This document shows positions 47,816-62,200 of a stretch of DNA of 64,000 nucleotides, piece by piece. The notes beneath the pieces were generated by a model, which was not told the DNA's origin, searched no databases, and worked only from the letters and a program-made list of their open reading frames with translations. Origin of the DNA: Centropus unirufus (taxonomy: Eukaryota > Chordata > Aves > Cuculiformes > Centropidae); the NCBI GenBank assembly GCA_013397695.1, contig VYZI01000319.1, positions 839,237 through 903,236 of the forward strand, read 5' to 3'. A program made the position numbers and the translations under genes. The first letter of the stretch is position 1. Each line of letters opens with the position of its first letter.

Positions 47816-50594
47816 GCATAATACAACAAAAGCAGCTATTTTTCATACCCCAATAAAAATATATTTTTCTTCAGTTTTCCCACCATAGTAGGATAAAATG
47901 TCCAGGGATACAGATTAGTACGCATATGGAAGCACTGAAATATAATTTATTTTTAAAGCAACTACCTTGGTTCTTACAATTCACTTAGGAATCCGTGTAA
48001 AGGTTTTGCATGCATTGAATTATTTTTTCACATTTCATTCAACCCACAGTGGGACAATCAGCTTTGGGTTTCAAGTATGATTCAGCCTTGATCACAGCAC
48101 ATTATTATATCCACACAACTGTCATTTGCTTTTCTTTCTCCAGCTTAAGATGATCGGGCTGCTTGCAGCTTTCTTAATTAAATTCTGCTTATTTTGACTG
48201 GACTTAGGTTAAGAAGATTAAAGGATATGGTGAATACACAATTTATGACTGAAATAGAAAGTTATCTGGGAAGTAAAATAGAAGTGAAGCTAAGATTAGA
48301 GTTTAGTCTTCTGCTTCTGCAAGCGTAGCCTGGTCCAGCACTAGCTACATTTTCAGTGGAGAATTTCTTGTTAGCTGTAGCAACCTGCCTTTCTATTTGC
48401 ATAGCATGATGACCGTTTCCAAGCAGTTTAGTGTGTACCTAGGCAGGCTAGAAAATACAATGAATACCAAGAAACCAGTCGTACACATCAACAGCAGACT
48501 TTGAAAAGCAGCTTCTGTTTACAACTTAGTTAAAGAATCAGCTCAACTTGGTTCTGCCAACAAGTGACATTTTACAATCTCATCCACTTTCTTTTATAAC
48601 AGTGGGATGACATTAAAATATAATTCCCATGCTTCACATTGTACACACTCTAAAAAGCATTTCTTCTATACAAATGGAGTGAATATATAGTCTGTCATCC
48701 CCTCTGAAAAAAAGGGAATCCCAGAGCAAGGATATGTGCTTTGTTTGGCATACCTTGTGTCTCCACAGGAAGAGAGGACAAAAGAGCAAATCATTAATAA
48801 GAGCCTGACCATGCAAATGCATGGGATGGCATGCATTGATCCTCTCTGAAGCCGTATGGAAAAATCACATGGAAACAATGAAGTATGTCATGCCTCCTCT
48901 TGCTAAGTACTTGTGCAGATAGAAAGTTTAATGCATGGGACATGAATTAATACCCCTTTTCTGCTAAGAGATATTGAATTTGATTAAAGCACTCAACTGA
49001 ACTTATCCTATGTCCTACAGTAACTCAGGGATGGGTTGTCTTCACCTGTTCTCTGTCCTTCATGTTGTCATTGTTGTAGTATATTTGAACTTCTAAGTAT
49101 TTCTTCCAGAGAGAAACAGTTTGCTTGTCGGTCAGTTTATTTTTGTAGAACCCATTTTCAACTACAACTAGGAAAAAGCAGAGTTGCACTTGGGTTGTAA
49201 AAAACACTAGATAGTCAAGCTACCAGTCTTGATATTCTGAAGATAGCTACAATTGTGTCAACTTTATGACTGATGCTTACAACAGATTTTAAGAAATTTG
49301 CCTTTGGAACTTCCTTTCTATGACTTTTTGTTGTTAAATATGCGAGAAATAAATTGAAATCTTTTTTTTTGGATGAAGGAAAAAATACCTCGACTTGACC
49401 TGGAAAGTTACTTGGATTTTTTTTTTGGCTAGGACTAAGTTATTTTGTTTGGATAAGACAGAAAAATGTCTCAGTTCACATTTTCACAACTCAGTTACAC
49501 AGTTTTTAAAAGGCGAAGATTTGTATAGCCTTAATTTAAATACAAATTCCATCTTTATGAAAACAAGAATACAGGCAGAATGATGATGTGGACATTTTAT
49601 ATTTTAAGCCTATTTATGTAAAATATACAGTGGTTTAGAGATTGAGATGGAATGAATATTTTAAAAAGGAACTACCTTGGATCAGATATCTCAGATATCA
49701 ACGGCTGTAAATCAATTGTCTATTAAAACAATGGTAAAAAAATCTACTGATCTTGATTGGAAAGAATGTGATGTTCTTTTAAGCAGGAGGTGCCATCTTT
49801 TGTGCTAATATTGCATCATTACTCTGCTCTTATGACAAGAGCCGCTGCATTAGGAGATAGTTGGAAGAACTAGGGACAGCTTGGTTCGGAACAATTGTGG
49901 CCACTTTTTCTGTTTCCTTGTGTGTGCACATACTGCTAACTGCTAGCTTCTCTCTGTGAAAAGACACAGGTCATTTCTGGATTTTATGTACCCTCTTTTT
50001 TTTTTTCTATCTCCCTTTCAATCTGAATAATGAGACAGATGGAAATGTTTCATGAATCACTAGTGTTTGCCTTGACCTATACCCTCAGCACTAAACACAA
50101 AGCTCTAGAAATATTCAAAGGCTTAAGCACACTAAATGTGCTATAAAAATAGTGACATTATTTAAGAAAGAAAACTCTTAAGAACTAACTGGAAAACTGC
50201 ATTTTTATTTTAAGTAAAGAAATAATGAATTGAATCTTGCAGCTGCAATACTAAATCAACATAGCAAACAGAAATACTGTAGAAAAATTTAATTTGGATA
50301 AAGTGCTGTAAAGACCCTGGGTATTCTCGTTTGAGAATCTACATGGCAAAAACTAAAACATGCTGCAAAGCAGTTTAAATTCATACAATTTATACTTTTA
50401 AGATTCTCTCCAAAATATGCAGTCCTTTTTTTCATGTGTACTTGGCAGCTTATTGCTGCTGCTTCTTAGCTGCCTTGCTTATGCTAGAAAAAGCTTTCAC
50501 CATCTCTGGCAGGTGAATTACTTCAGCACACTGCCTTGTGTTTAAAATACCCTTACAATGCCAGCAGCTCTTAGAAGCAGCACAGCAGACAACA
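47816..50594. other. AT-rich noncoding DNA, no gene recognised
   Basis: Between two antisense CR1 fragments. No frame exceeds 70 codons. A short near-palindromic patch around 48810-48836 (atgcaaatgcat followed by atgcatt) is the only local oddity. No repeat family or RNA gene was recognised. Confidence 0.6.
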
Positions 50595-50985
50595 CTGTCT
50601 GTAGGGGACATTCACAACCTGTTCCATTGTCTTGTCACTATCCTTACTATGAGAGATTTCTTTCTAATGTCTAACATAAATCTTTCCCCTTCCCATTTAA
50701 AGCCATTCCCCCTCATCTTAGCACTACAGACCCTTGTAAAAAATATTTCCCTGCCTTTCTTGTTGGCCCCTTTCAGGTACTGGAAAGCTGCTATAAAGTA
50801 TCTCTGGAGCTTTTTCTTCTCAAGGCTGAACAACCCCAATTCTCTCAGTCTGTCCTTAAAACAGGTGTGCTCCAGCCCTCTGATCAACTTTGTAGCTCTC
50901 CTCTGGATCTGTTCCAACAGTTTCATATCTTCCTTATGTTGGAATTTCCAGAACTGGAAAATACTCCAGGTGGGGTTTCGTATAA
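50595..50985 (-). mobile_element. CR1 LINE fragment, polymerase C-terminus, antisense
   Basis: The minus-strand frame running from 51019 down to 50612 contains KLLEQIQRRATKLIRGLE, then LRELGLFSLEKKKLQRYF, then FQYLKGANKKG, RFMLDIRKKSL and QWNRL. This is the ordered C-terminal part of CR1 polymerase with unusually few interruptions for this window. The catalytic palm motifs and the 3' octamer tail are absent. The plus-strand 168-codon frame over the same bases is simply the antisense of this copy and is not a gene. The family match is strong and the exact ends are approximate. Confidence 0.92.
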
Positions 50986-53102
50986 CAAATGTATATACAT
51001 TTGTAAATACATATAACACAATCCAAACTCTAACAGAAAAATAAACAAAATTATCCTTCTAAAGGCCTCCAGAAAATTGTCTACCTATTTTTCATATCAA
51101 TAACAGTGATTTATATTTTTCTGTAATCATAATCTTATTTTCATGTTAGCAAAATGTACTGGACATTCAAAATTTAGTTTTAAAATGTTTGTAATACCCT
51201 GAGGTCTCATTTAAATTTGTGTATTTGGAATAATAGCTAGTATTTCCAATGTAATAGTAGAAATAATTTCAACTTTATAAATCTATAACATATATCAAAT
51301 CAGGGTTCCGGGTCAACTTTAAATATTGATTTGAGGAACTCCAAAATCTGATAGAAAAAAAATACATAGGAGAGGTGTCATATTATAGGCTATGTTTCAC
51401 AACAGCCAAATAGATTAATCCATTTTGAAAGACACAGTGTGTTATGTTTACAAGAAGCATATGTTTATTTGGTCCTCCAACACTGGAAGGGAAGTTTGGG
51501 AAATTCAGATAACAGCTCTTTCTTCAGTTGTAATGCACAGTCACACCATTTTTTTTTAATGTCATGTTTCTTCCACACCAGAAATTTTGCTGCTTGCAAC
51601 AATATATGAGAGGCTTTGTGGTTGACTGCCAGAAATTCTTTTATTTATCATGAGATTAGCCCAGGCAATTAATGATCCTTTATTTCAAGTTCCAAGACAA
51701 AAGCTCTTTTAATAGCAAGTATTTAAATAACTATTATAAAAAGATAGGTTACACTTCTGTTGTAATTAAAACTTTATTTAGAAAAACGCCATTAATTTTG
51801 ACATGTATAAGTAACTAATCCTACAGTGTCACAAACTTTCATTTAATGGGAATGTGATCTCTAAAAGATGCTTCACTCCTAATTTTTTAAACTTCTCTGA
51901 GTGTTTTCATCTACACAATATAAGCATGATTGTCTCTTAAATTGCATGATATTCCATGGGGAATTTGGTAACAAAATAGGTATTGTTAGTCATACAATGA
52001 AACATTTAGCCACTTCTATTTCTTTGGAGAGTTACTTTGATGGGAGCAGGGAGGGAAAGTCCTGGAACATCAGTAGAGAACGTTGCAGGGAACATTGAAA
52101 ATACTGGAACTATTTGACCAAAAGTAGACTGTCAGATGAGATGAACAAAGCAAATTATGTCCATCAAATATCTTTCAGTTCTAAAGGGCAAAATATGTAG
52201 GGAAATGTGAGATTTGCTTAACATGGGTGCTGTCATGATCTGCTGACTGAAGATTTTATTTCCTTGGGCAGCCCTCTGTGGATTTGTTGAGATGTTATCT
52301 TAATGTAACAGGGATAAGAGAAGGATATCTGTGACTGTCTCTGATTCTTACCTCTTACAGCCTGGTGCATTATTTGAAACCAAAATGGACTGCAGTTTGG
52401 GCAGCATGCTAAACAATGTGTTGGGCTGTGAGTCACAGCAGTCAGAAAGCTGCTGAATACCTGATTATCAATTTATTTTATGAATGTTATCTCTGACATC
52501 AGGATAAATGTTAGCTGATAGTAGTAGCCTAAAACCTGTATGATTAACACAGCTTGATAAGGTGCTCTATAAGAAATACAATCAGTCTTAAATTATAAGT
52601 CTGCTCATTCTTTTATTCTGGTGTATCATTCATGCTGACAATACATTGAGTATTTTTGAATCCTTACTGCTTTTGATAGCTGTGCAATATTGTTGCTTCT
52701 TTTTTACAAACTCACTTTTATGTTATTTTTTTTATTTCTCTCCCCAATTTAGTATTTCTGAGACTGATCATTAATGGTAAATATCTCAAAGATGTAGGAT
52801 GAACTTCGAGGCAGTTTTGAAGTTCCTATTTTAGACAAGGGGGAAATGGGCCATCTGAACAGGTTGTATCTGAGTCAGAGACAGCTATCTAGATAGACAT
52901 ATCTGTGGATATATAGGTGACAAATGTCTTTGTAGGAGGCAGTTAAAAAGCATGTCAGGTATCCAAGGTTATCTCAAATGGCTTTAGACAAATATGTGAG
53001 GCAAACATTTTGAGTCCAGACTCCCTGGATGTGAAAAATCAAGAAAATTCTTCAGTTTTCTCAAGGGTCTGTCTCAGAACCTTATGTTAAACATTCACTT
53101 TT

Positions 53103-53182
53103 AAAAAACAACCAACCAACCAAACACAGAAACACAAAAAGTCTCACTCCCACCCACCCAACAACAGCAACAAAACAAAACA
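53103..53182. repeat. A/C-rich low-complexity tract
   Basis: CCAA units (accaaccaaccaa), a CACCCACCCA section and CAAAACAAAA units follow one another, with almost no G or T. The opposite strand is G/T-rich. Simple-sequence DNA. Confidence 0.8.
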
Positions 53183-53492
53183 GAAAGACTTAAATTTGCT
53201 TAATTTTTCATAGTGGAGTTCAGGAGAAATTAAAAGTTAGGTTTGAATTCTCTCAGAGGAAAGAGAACAGAAATTGAGAATGCTATTTGTTTAACTATTT
53301 CTCTAAATTGTAGGAATAGATGACAATGAAGTGAAAAGAGAGGAGATAATTCTCTGTTATTTTTTGTTTACACCTTGCAAATATCCAGGACCTGACGATG
53401 TTCTTCAAAACTGCTGGATCCAACAGCAGTTGGTCAGAGAATGTAACTATTTGTCAGATAGAACCTCAGGTATGATTTCAGGTTCCTTTTTG

Positions 53493-53520
53493 TAGATAGA
53501 TAGGTAGATAGACAGACAGG
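53493..53520. repeat. TAGA/CAGA tetranucleotide repeat
   Basis: About seven tetranucleotide units of the TAGA, TAGG and CAGA types. A typical imperfect vertebrate tetranucleotide microsatellite. Confidence 0.85.
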
Positions 53521-56500
53521 GAGATACATGCTTGCGTATCTAGCTGTTCTTTTCAGGCAAACATCACTTGCTTGTCTCTGAGAGTAACTGCTGCCTTTCA
53601 GCTCCAGAAGTACTAAATTAAGGAAAATTCTGGTCCAGAATGAGAAACTCTTCCTCTCCATATTTTTAAGTAAGTATTTTCCCTTCTGTTTTATAACATA
53701 GTGGGTTTAGTTATTGGTAAAAGCAAGGAATGAACTAAATCTCATTCGTAGAGAGCACTTGTTCTCTCTATTGGCCTTACACAGTCACAATAACTATAGG
53801 GTAAACTAGTAATAGTTCTTCAGAATATATGATTCAGACACTATAATACTGCAGGGTATTTTTATGGATTATTTTTCTGCTATTCTTTTCCACCTTCTTT
53901 TCAAAGCAATTAATTTAGCTCCAATTAAAATAAAGATATATGAGGGCTTGTGTGGAAGTTGAAAGGGAGTTAATATTTGTTAAAGGGAAATTGCTTTAAA
54001 AGTAATACACCACTGTAGCTGTCAGTAAGAGATAAGCAACCTGTATCTTTTTTCATTTCACGGGGTCTATGGCATATTTCTTCTCATGTTAAGCTTGGTT
54101 CAAGAATCTTATATAAATATAGAATTGGAATATAGATTTTAATTTAAACTGCAGAGTTTCATATATAATGATAAGAGGATTTAGTTCAGTTGGAATTAAC
54201 CAAAATCAGGAACTCCAAAGATGTGAATCAATTCTATATTAGATATCTATGTGCATTATGTCCCCACATATCTTTCTAGTATCATTTTGGTTGCTCTAAA
54301 GTATTTGAGATATGTGCATGGAGCTGCCAGGTAGGTCACAGTCTGCATGAGAAATATACATTCTTCAGAAGAAATATCATCTCAAATTTCAGTATGCTGT
54401 AGACAGTTGACTGAAATAATCGGTCAATACCAGTAAGAAATTGACACATATTTTTAGGTGTCTTCATCAATGAGTGAATTTCGATAGATGGCTCAGCTTT
54501 CCAAAATGAGTTCTTAGTCTTATTTTAGTCTTAGTTCTGCAGGGATATCTTGTTTAAGAGTGGGAGCATCTTAAATCTTGATTAATACTTTTCAGCTCCA
54601 CTTACTGGACCTCAGAGACCCAGGAACAGTTTAGTTAGGACTGGATTTAGGTTACTAAATCATGTTCTAGGTATCTATAGTCTTAATAATTGATAAAACA
54701 TGTTGTTGCATAAGGAATCTGTTGAACCTTGCACCAAAAGAATGCTATTTGTATGGCTTTCATGAGAAAATTGTAGCTCAGTCCTTCACGGCTTCTCACC
54801 GATCTTTCTACTTCTCAGCAGAAGTGGAACATATAAAAGTCTTACATGGACTTTTTCATGAATTTTGATGTTTACCAACTGGTTAGCTGTGAATTCACAG
54901 GTTTTTTTTTATATTGCAAGAGGTTTTCAGGTGCTTTACAGAGGTGTTTAACTTCCAAGATAAAACAAGAACAAATGCATCACCCTGATGTAAATAAGGC
55001 TGAACTGACTCAGAACAATAGTAAACTTTTTTATAAACCCAGTTTTATTCTTCTGTGAGCAATATAAAATTCTCCTAAGTGAGATTTTTCACAGGTTGAA
55101 GATTCCATGCAAACTTTTTGCACAGTACTACCTAAACTGGCTCAGTAAGAAAAAAAGCCAATTATAGAAAAAAGATATGACAGAGGCTTCAGAATGGGTA
55201 TGATTTTTTCTTTGTTATTTTTGTTTTCTTTTTTACAGATGTAATAGATTATTAATCTCAGGTTCCAAACCTTCCTGGATTTTCCTTTGTTTGTCTGTGC
55301 ATGCCAGTCAGCATACCCTTTCCAAATAGAGACCTGGAAAGAAAGGATGGACTTCATAGAGAGTCTGTATGAATTACCCAGTGTGCGGGCAGACAAGGAG
55401 ACGGCAGCAGGTTAGAGCCAACAATTTTAAGAGTACCTTATGGGCTTAATTAGTGAAGTTCAAAAAGTCTTCAAAAGCCAATTAGAATTGCTATTTGTAA
55501 TAGCTAAAGCAATTAATATGGAAATACAGCAAGAATGAGTCTTTTAGTTCGAGAACCCCGAGGAATTCTTTGTTACAGGTCTTTCAAATCACTTTCAGAA
55601 ATTTGGAAAGAAAATTGAGAAGGGACTTCCTGCTGTTATGTAAGATAAACAGAACATTTTTCTGCATGGGCAACACATTGTACTTGCAACACTGCATAGT
55701 GAAATCTCATATCTGAGTGAAATAAAAATGTTACTGGAAATGTATAACTAAAGACTACTAACAGTCATTAGCTAAGAACATTTGATAATAATTTACACTG
55801 GGAGATTATTATTGTCTTTTAATAACCATATTAAGGCACTATCAGAAAGACATCTAAGCAGTAATACAAAGTGTTTATTATTTGTCTAGAGCAAGTTCTT
55901 TTATTTTTTTTTTAAAAGGTCTGATAAAGAATCTAATTATTTTCTTTGTAACCTTAAATATATTCCAGATTTGATGTCTGTTACACTTTCGGGTACTGGG
56001 GCAGCAGAAATAGAACGCTATTAACAGAAATGTGTGTAAGTTAATCCCAGAAAAGGACAGAGGTCCCTCCATAGCTATTTCCATCTTTTTTTTCAGATTA
56101 AAGTTAAATAAATTCTCTGAAGAAGTCTGTGAAAGATCTTTCAGGACTCTAATGCAAAATGAAGACATATGGCATCTCATAGTATGTGTTTTTTTACAAA
56201 TTTCTTTCAGTGAATCTATTGAGTGCATCTTCTGAAAGAAAATTATATCAGCCTTTGTCTAATCTATGGGAGCAAACGTAAATTGTAACTTTCACTATGA
56301 TCAGCTTGCATTTTCCAGTATGATACTTAGGTTTCATTATTTGCTGAGGACCACACAAGACTACATTGGCATATACATATATCCAAAGGAACACTTAAAA
56401 GAAAACACCAGAAGGGATTAAGGATTCCATCCTTCTCCCAGAAATCGAAGATTAATAGCTTTCGGTGCATACCTTAGATTTCTGTTAACTCAAGTGTGTT

Positions 56501-59160
56501 TAGGCAAATGTCCTCATTTTACCTAACTTAGCAAAATAACTTTGGATAAAAGTGTTCCACATCATTTTTTTGTACTTGTCTTTACTACTTGGAAAATCCC
56601 CACTTCTAATGTTTCATTATGTTCCTAGTCAGGGAGAGCTATTTTATAATTTAAATACTTAGTGTGTATGAAAAGAATTCTGTCTTTGAAAGTATGTCAG
56701 AATGAGACAGTGAATAGCATCAAAATAGAACTGTTGTAACAGAAAAGGTTGCCTCTTTTTTTTCCACTGAAAAACATATACAGAATATGCTTGTAAAATA
56801 AGTGCTAAAGAATTTTCCAAAAATATGAATACATATATTTTTGCATGGTGTCAGAACATGTTTGAAAACTCACAAATTTTTTATCTGAAAAATACTTTAT
56901 TATACCTGTTTCCTACTGGTAAAACAATCAAGATTCAATTTGCCACAAATTCACCAAGTGTCACAAAGTGTGACCTGACAGTCTGTTGTTTGAAGTGTAC
57001 ATGTGGGATGAGAAATTCTTGTTGCAGTCCACTCCTTTCTCACTCTGTGCTAAGCACAGAGATTGGAAGTTCCAATGTAAATCACATACCACTAGGGATA
57101 CTGTTTTCATGGGAGAAGCTCATTTGAATCACCTGATTCCGAAGAAGGAACCCCCCCTACAAAATACCTAGCCTTTGAATTGATAGACAAAATCAAAGAA
57201 TATTGCATTTCATTTGGAAGTTTCCTGTGAAAACAAAGAAATGTCTCTATGTTTGATTTTTAAAAGAAAGCCTAGGATCCTAAATAAAAAGGATTCAGTA
57301 TTTTCTATACTATATGGAGAGAAGCTTTAAATTAGGTACAGATGTCATTCATATTCCTCTCAACATTTTTTATTTGTTTACTTGTGATGTTTACCTAGTA
57401 TACTAACATTAATGTATTCCATCCATTTTGAATGCTTAACCTTTCTAACTGAATGCTTGACTCCATTTGCTAAATGGCTAAGTTAGTTATCGTCCTCATG
57501 GTTATGAATTCTTCCAACTGCCCATGCCCATTGCCAGTCTGTTTTCAATACGTATTGCATGTTTACTTCTCTATTGTTGATGGGAACAGGAACAAGATCT
57601 CAGGATTTTTTAAAAAAACACTGATTTTGGACAGTGAAATAAGATCTTTCCAAAGATTTTGCTTGCTCTGTACTAACATTCAACGGTCCTACATATCTGC
57701 TGTAAATACAAACCAGACACTGAACTGACTCAGATTAAAAATAAATTTTAAAAAAGGGGTACTTTTAAGTAGGATTGTTCTTTTTGAACTCAGTCTCCAT
57801 GAACTACTATAGTGGTTTGAAATTGATAGCAAACTACAGTCCAGAGGAAGAGTGGAGAGAAAAGGGGAATGAAAGCATCTTTGCAGCCAAAGATAATATC
57901 TGACAGAACTTTGGTGCAAATCTCTTTTTCTCTACAACAGGTGGATGCTATAAAAAAGAAAAAAATCTGAATAAAAGAAATCGTATCTGTGACACTTTCC
58001 CTTCAGTGGTGATGATTTAACAGATCATGTACAGAAGATTTTGTTGTATATAGATCTCCTAATTGTTCTGTGGTGCATTAAGTCCAACTCTTATTAAGAT
58101 GAACTGGTGTTTCTTCTATAAACATTTGAAATGTATACTGAAGCCACTTCCACCTGTTTTTTTTTGTCAGGATTTACTTGATTCCACTGGTAACATGTGG
58201 AAATAAAGGATTAAACCATTCTGTACATTTGGGATTACTTTTCTGTTGCCTTTTATAAACATGAAATCTTGTCATCTGGCTAAAGTCCAGGAGATATTCA
58301 GGTAATCAGAAAATCTTAAACATTTTTTTTTTTAATTTTGTGACTCTGAAAATCTTGTTGCAATGTTCAAAATTATTGCAGCAGATAATTAGCTTAAATC
58401 ATTGCATGCACATAATCGTTAAAAATAACAAAAAACTAACAAGGTTTTTGATACTGTACATTTTTTAATATTTATGTCTATAAGAGCATCAATAACAAGC
58501 CATAAAATACAAACAAGATACCTATCCTCTTGATATAGATTTCAAATAGGAATTTTGAGGGGTAAAATTCTGGTGGCAGTTTAAGGGAAATACTCGATTG
58601 TCATCCTGTATTATATTGTTCTCATTATCAGAGCATCTGGACCATCCTATCTCATCTTCTCTCTCTAAAGAGTTCATTTTCAGCTTAACAGTGATTCCTG
58701 GCTATTCCGGTCTTGTTTTTGCTGGCAGTATACTGTCAAAATATGGTAAAATTTTACAATAAAATTTGTACCTGGGATATGAGGAATTCTCAGTAGTTCA
58801 TATAGCATAGTTTTATGCTTATAAGTTCTAACTCAGTTTAATGTTTTTGGATGACAATAGGTAGAATAAGCAAGACAAACTTTACTGAAGGAATGGAAAC
58901 AGCTAAAGCTCGTGGTTTTCCATGTCACATTATACATTTCCCAACCTTATTTCTTTGTCTTAATTTCCAAATTAACCTTATCTTGTTTGAACTATCTCTA
59001 GTATTCTGTCTGAAGGCTATGATCTAAACTGATGAGATGGTGGAGCGGGTTAATCATAATGTGTCTAGTGGGAGAATACAACAAAAAAGTTTCTTCGGAA
59101 ACACACACGAATTTTCACATTTTAAAACCAATCCAAATATTCTTCTGCTCCCTGCACACC

Positions 59161-59210
59161 TCTGATAAAAGAAGATTGCACACATTCTGATAAAAGAAGT
59201 TTGCACCTGT
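59161..59210. repeat. Tandem duplication, 25-base period
   Basis: tctgataaaagaagattgcac at 59161 is followed at 59186 by the same sequence with a single change in that part (gaagtttgcac). Two adjacent copies are therefore nearly identical. No mobile element is associated with it. Confidence 0.9.
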
Positions 59211-62200
59211 ATTTACAATGAAATATGGAAAAATGAAAGCATAACCAAGCTGCCGAAATATGAATACAGGAGGGGGTTAAGCCAATTGCTATGCAAATCA
59301 TTGCACCTAGACTACAGTCATTTTGTCTTACAATGTTGAACCAAAAATTCCTTATTTAATGAATACTCTTAGATTAGTGAATATGCATTATCCCATGGAG
59401 AAAAAGCAATAAGAAAATGTGGTGGGATGCAGCAAAGAAGATAATTTCTTCACTATCTATTAATATTTTCTATAAAATAACAACTTTTATAGCAAATGAG
59501 TTCATGTTATGTGAGTTTTGTTGAATTTTGAAAATGTAATTTTTTTAATTCTAATAGATCATATCCTGATCAGAGCTTTATAAAGGAGATGGAGAAACCT
59601 TAAGACAAGTGGAGTTTTTTACTGATATTGAGAACATTTACACATCACTTAGCACTTTTTTCTGGTAAAGGGTATCTTTCCTAAAGACTAAAAATGTGTT
59701 TCACTATTTGCCTTATGGAATGGAAGAAAACAATAACTGTGGATATAACTGTCACTTCTTTTTATATTTTTATGACTTAGTGATCAATATTTTTTATTTT
59801 GATATAAAACAATTTTCCTCTTTCATATGGCACTTAAATAAATTTGGAGTAATATGAAATGAGGTGATGGATTATTTTCTAAGCCTCATGAGCAATCAGT
59901 TTAAACCCTGAAGCCTGAAATGTGATTAGTCACACCATTGTCTAAGCTTGCATAGCAACAAATTTTAATAATGGTTGTAAAGCTAAACAGTCATTTGTTA
60001 ATTCTATCCACCTAGATGACCTGTGCAAATTTGTCTCCACATATTGATTGCTCTCTGGGTTAGAAAAGATTTCCTTTTATTTGTATTAAATTTACAGCTG
60101 TTTAATTTTATCACATTTCCTACTTTTCTATGATGCGCTCTCTCATTAAATTAATGGAAGCTTTGCATTTGACAACACCATTTGCAAGGATTTTGCATTT
60201 ATTTCCAGCTGCTTATTCTGAAATCACATATAAAGCTGCCTAGTAAAAAGAAAATTAATTTCTCTGAACTTGATTCACAGACTATTGAAATGATTGATTT
60301 CAGTAGGGGCTATATTATATCCTTTTTCAGGGAATATTTAAGAAACTTCGTGCAAACATACTTATTCTACTCCCCTCTCAGCTAAGAAGAATACTCGGCA
60401 GTTATGAATTTAAAACTGACTGAAGAACAGAAGTTTCATAATTCGGATACTTGGATACAGTAAAAATATGGCTTCCTCTTTTCTGAAAATGGTGAAACAT
60501 AAAAAAAAAGAGGGAAAGGTTATTGAATCAATTAACAGATATGAACAACATAAAAATATCAAATATAGTGTTGAGGTCATTAGATGTCTGAGTCCTCTGT
60601 TTCCCAGAAAAAAATTGTCATATTTTATCTTACTTAGTATGTTCAGTAACTTCCACAATGTGAAGTCAGGTTTTCTCCTTAGCTGAAGAAAGCTCCTGTT
60701 AGTTACCAAACTAAAATCAAGTTGAGCATGACTGAGTGGCTCCACAGTGCACCAAAGAGTGATGTGACAGTTAATTAATTCAGATCCTTTTTATTCCTCT
60801 TTTAATAAATGACATCTATTTCAGGGACATAGGGAATAAAATTAGTTTTCTAGTTGAAAAAGGCTGACGAGCTAGTGGAACCAAAATATAGATAGCTGGA
60901 TAGAGACTGAACTTGAGAATGAAAATTCCCACTGAATTTGGTAGGATCCTGCCATTTTACAAAATGAGACCTCACTCTTGCTGCTGATTTTAAAATGATT
61001 CTTCATGGAGGATATTTGCAGAAATATTGTTGAAGCAAGAGCTAAGTTTCTACCAGTTCAATCACTGTCTAAAAGTGACTGATCAGTGGATACTCTTAAT
61101 CTATGGCAAAGAAACTTATTTTTCATTTCAATACATTCTTATCACTATTTTTTAACCTGATTCATACATGCTCTTTTTCTTTCACTATATGCTATGCATT
61201 TAACAAAAGGAAACCAACAAACTACATTGTTCACCTTTTTTAAGGGGTGAAATAAAAAATACTCTTACACATATTGCCCTGAGAAACAAGGGGATGGATA
61301 GCTCAGTACTTCAGTCCTGGAGGCTCCAATGGAGTCTGCTTTTATCAGCAGAAGTTCTCATTCATCGTCTGTAACCTCTAGTTATGGTTAATTTTCCTAG
61401 TGACAAACTAACATCAAATATATTGACTTGCCGTTTAGATACTGAAGCTTGAAAGTTCTCCTGTGTATTAAACTCTAGAAAATCACACTGCAAGACTGCA
61501 ACAGCAAGCTTAACCAGACAAAATTGAAGGTGCAGGGATCTAATGGGATCTTGTTTACCTATGGACTAGTTAGTTTTGCTTGCTTTCTCTTCTGAATAAT
61601 TAACCACTGGCATTCAGATTTTGTTTCCCACAAAAAAAACAGTGAATCTGAATTACCCCAAAGTATCCTTGCTTTATTATTCTAAGAAACACTTTGCAGA
61701 AGGCTGTGGTCAAAATAAAGAAGATACTTGATTAAATGTCTTTCTCTCACTCTTATTCTATTTATTATTTTGTTTAAATTCATTTATGCCTGTATTTACA
61801 TATTATATATTAATATTATTTGGTCTTTGACATGCATAGAGTCAATTATGGAGTATTTAAGGAAGGACTTAACATGTTTTATATAGATTAATTTGTCTAT
61901 CTACCTCTACCAAAAATTACGATGCTAATATTATATATTAATTATTATCTGCAAAATTAAAAGATAGGGGAAAATTAAGTTGCTGTTCTTAAAAATTATT
62001 ATCTGTATTCTTACTTTACAAAAATTTTCCTTTCTCATTATTGGCAGCCTGTCATAAAACGAGGCAATAGAGCCAGAGAATGTTCTGTTGAAAATGTATC
62101 CCTTCTTGGAAGTCATACTTACTCAAGGACCATAGTATTAGTTTTAGGAAGTCCACATTCAAAATTCAAAACTGATATTTTCCAGTACATTTGACTAAAT

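Noticed and set aside
50538..51044. 168-codon plus-strand open frame, the longest gap-free one in the window
   Set aside because: It is the exact antisense of a CR1 polymerase fragment whose minus-strand translation carries ordered CR1 motifs. Its own translation resembles nothing known.
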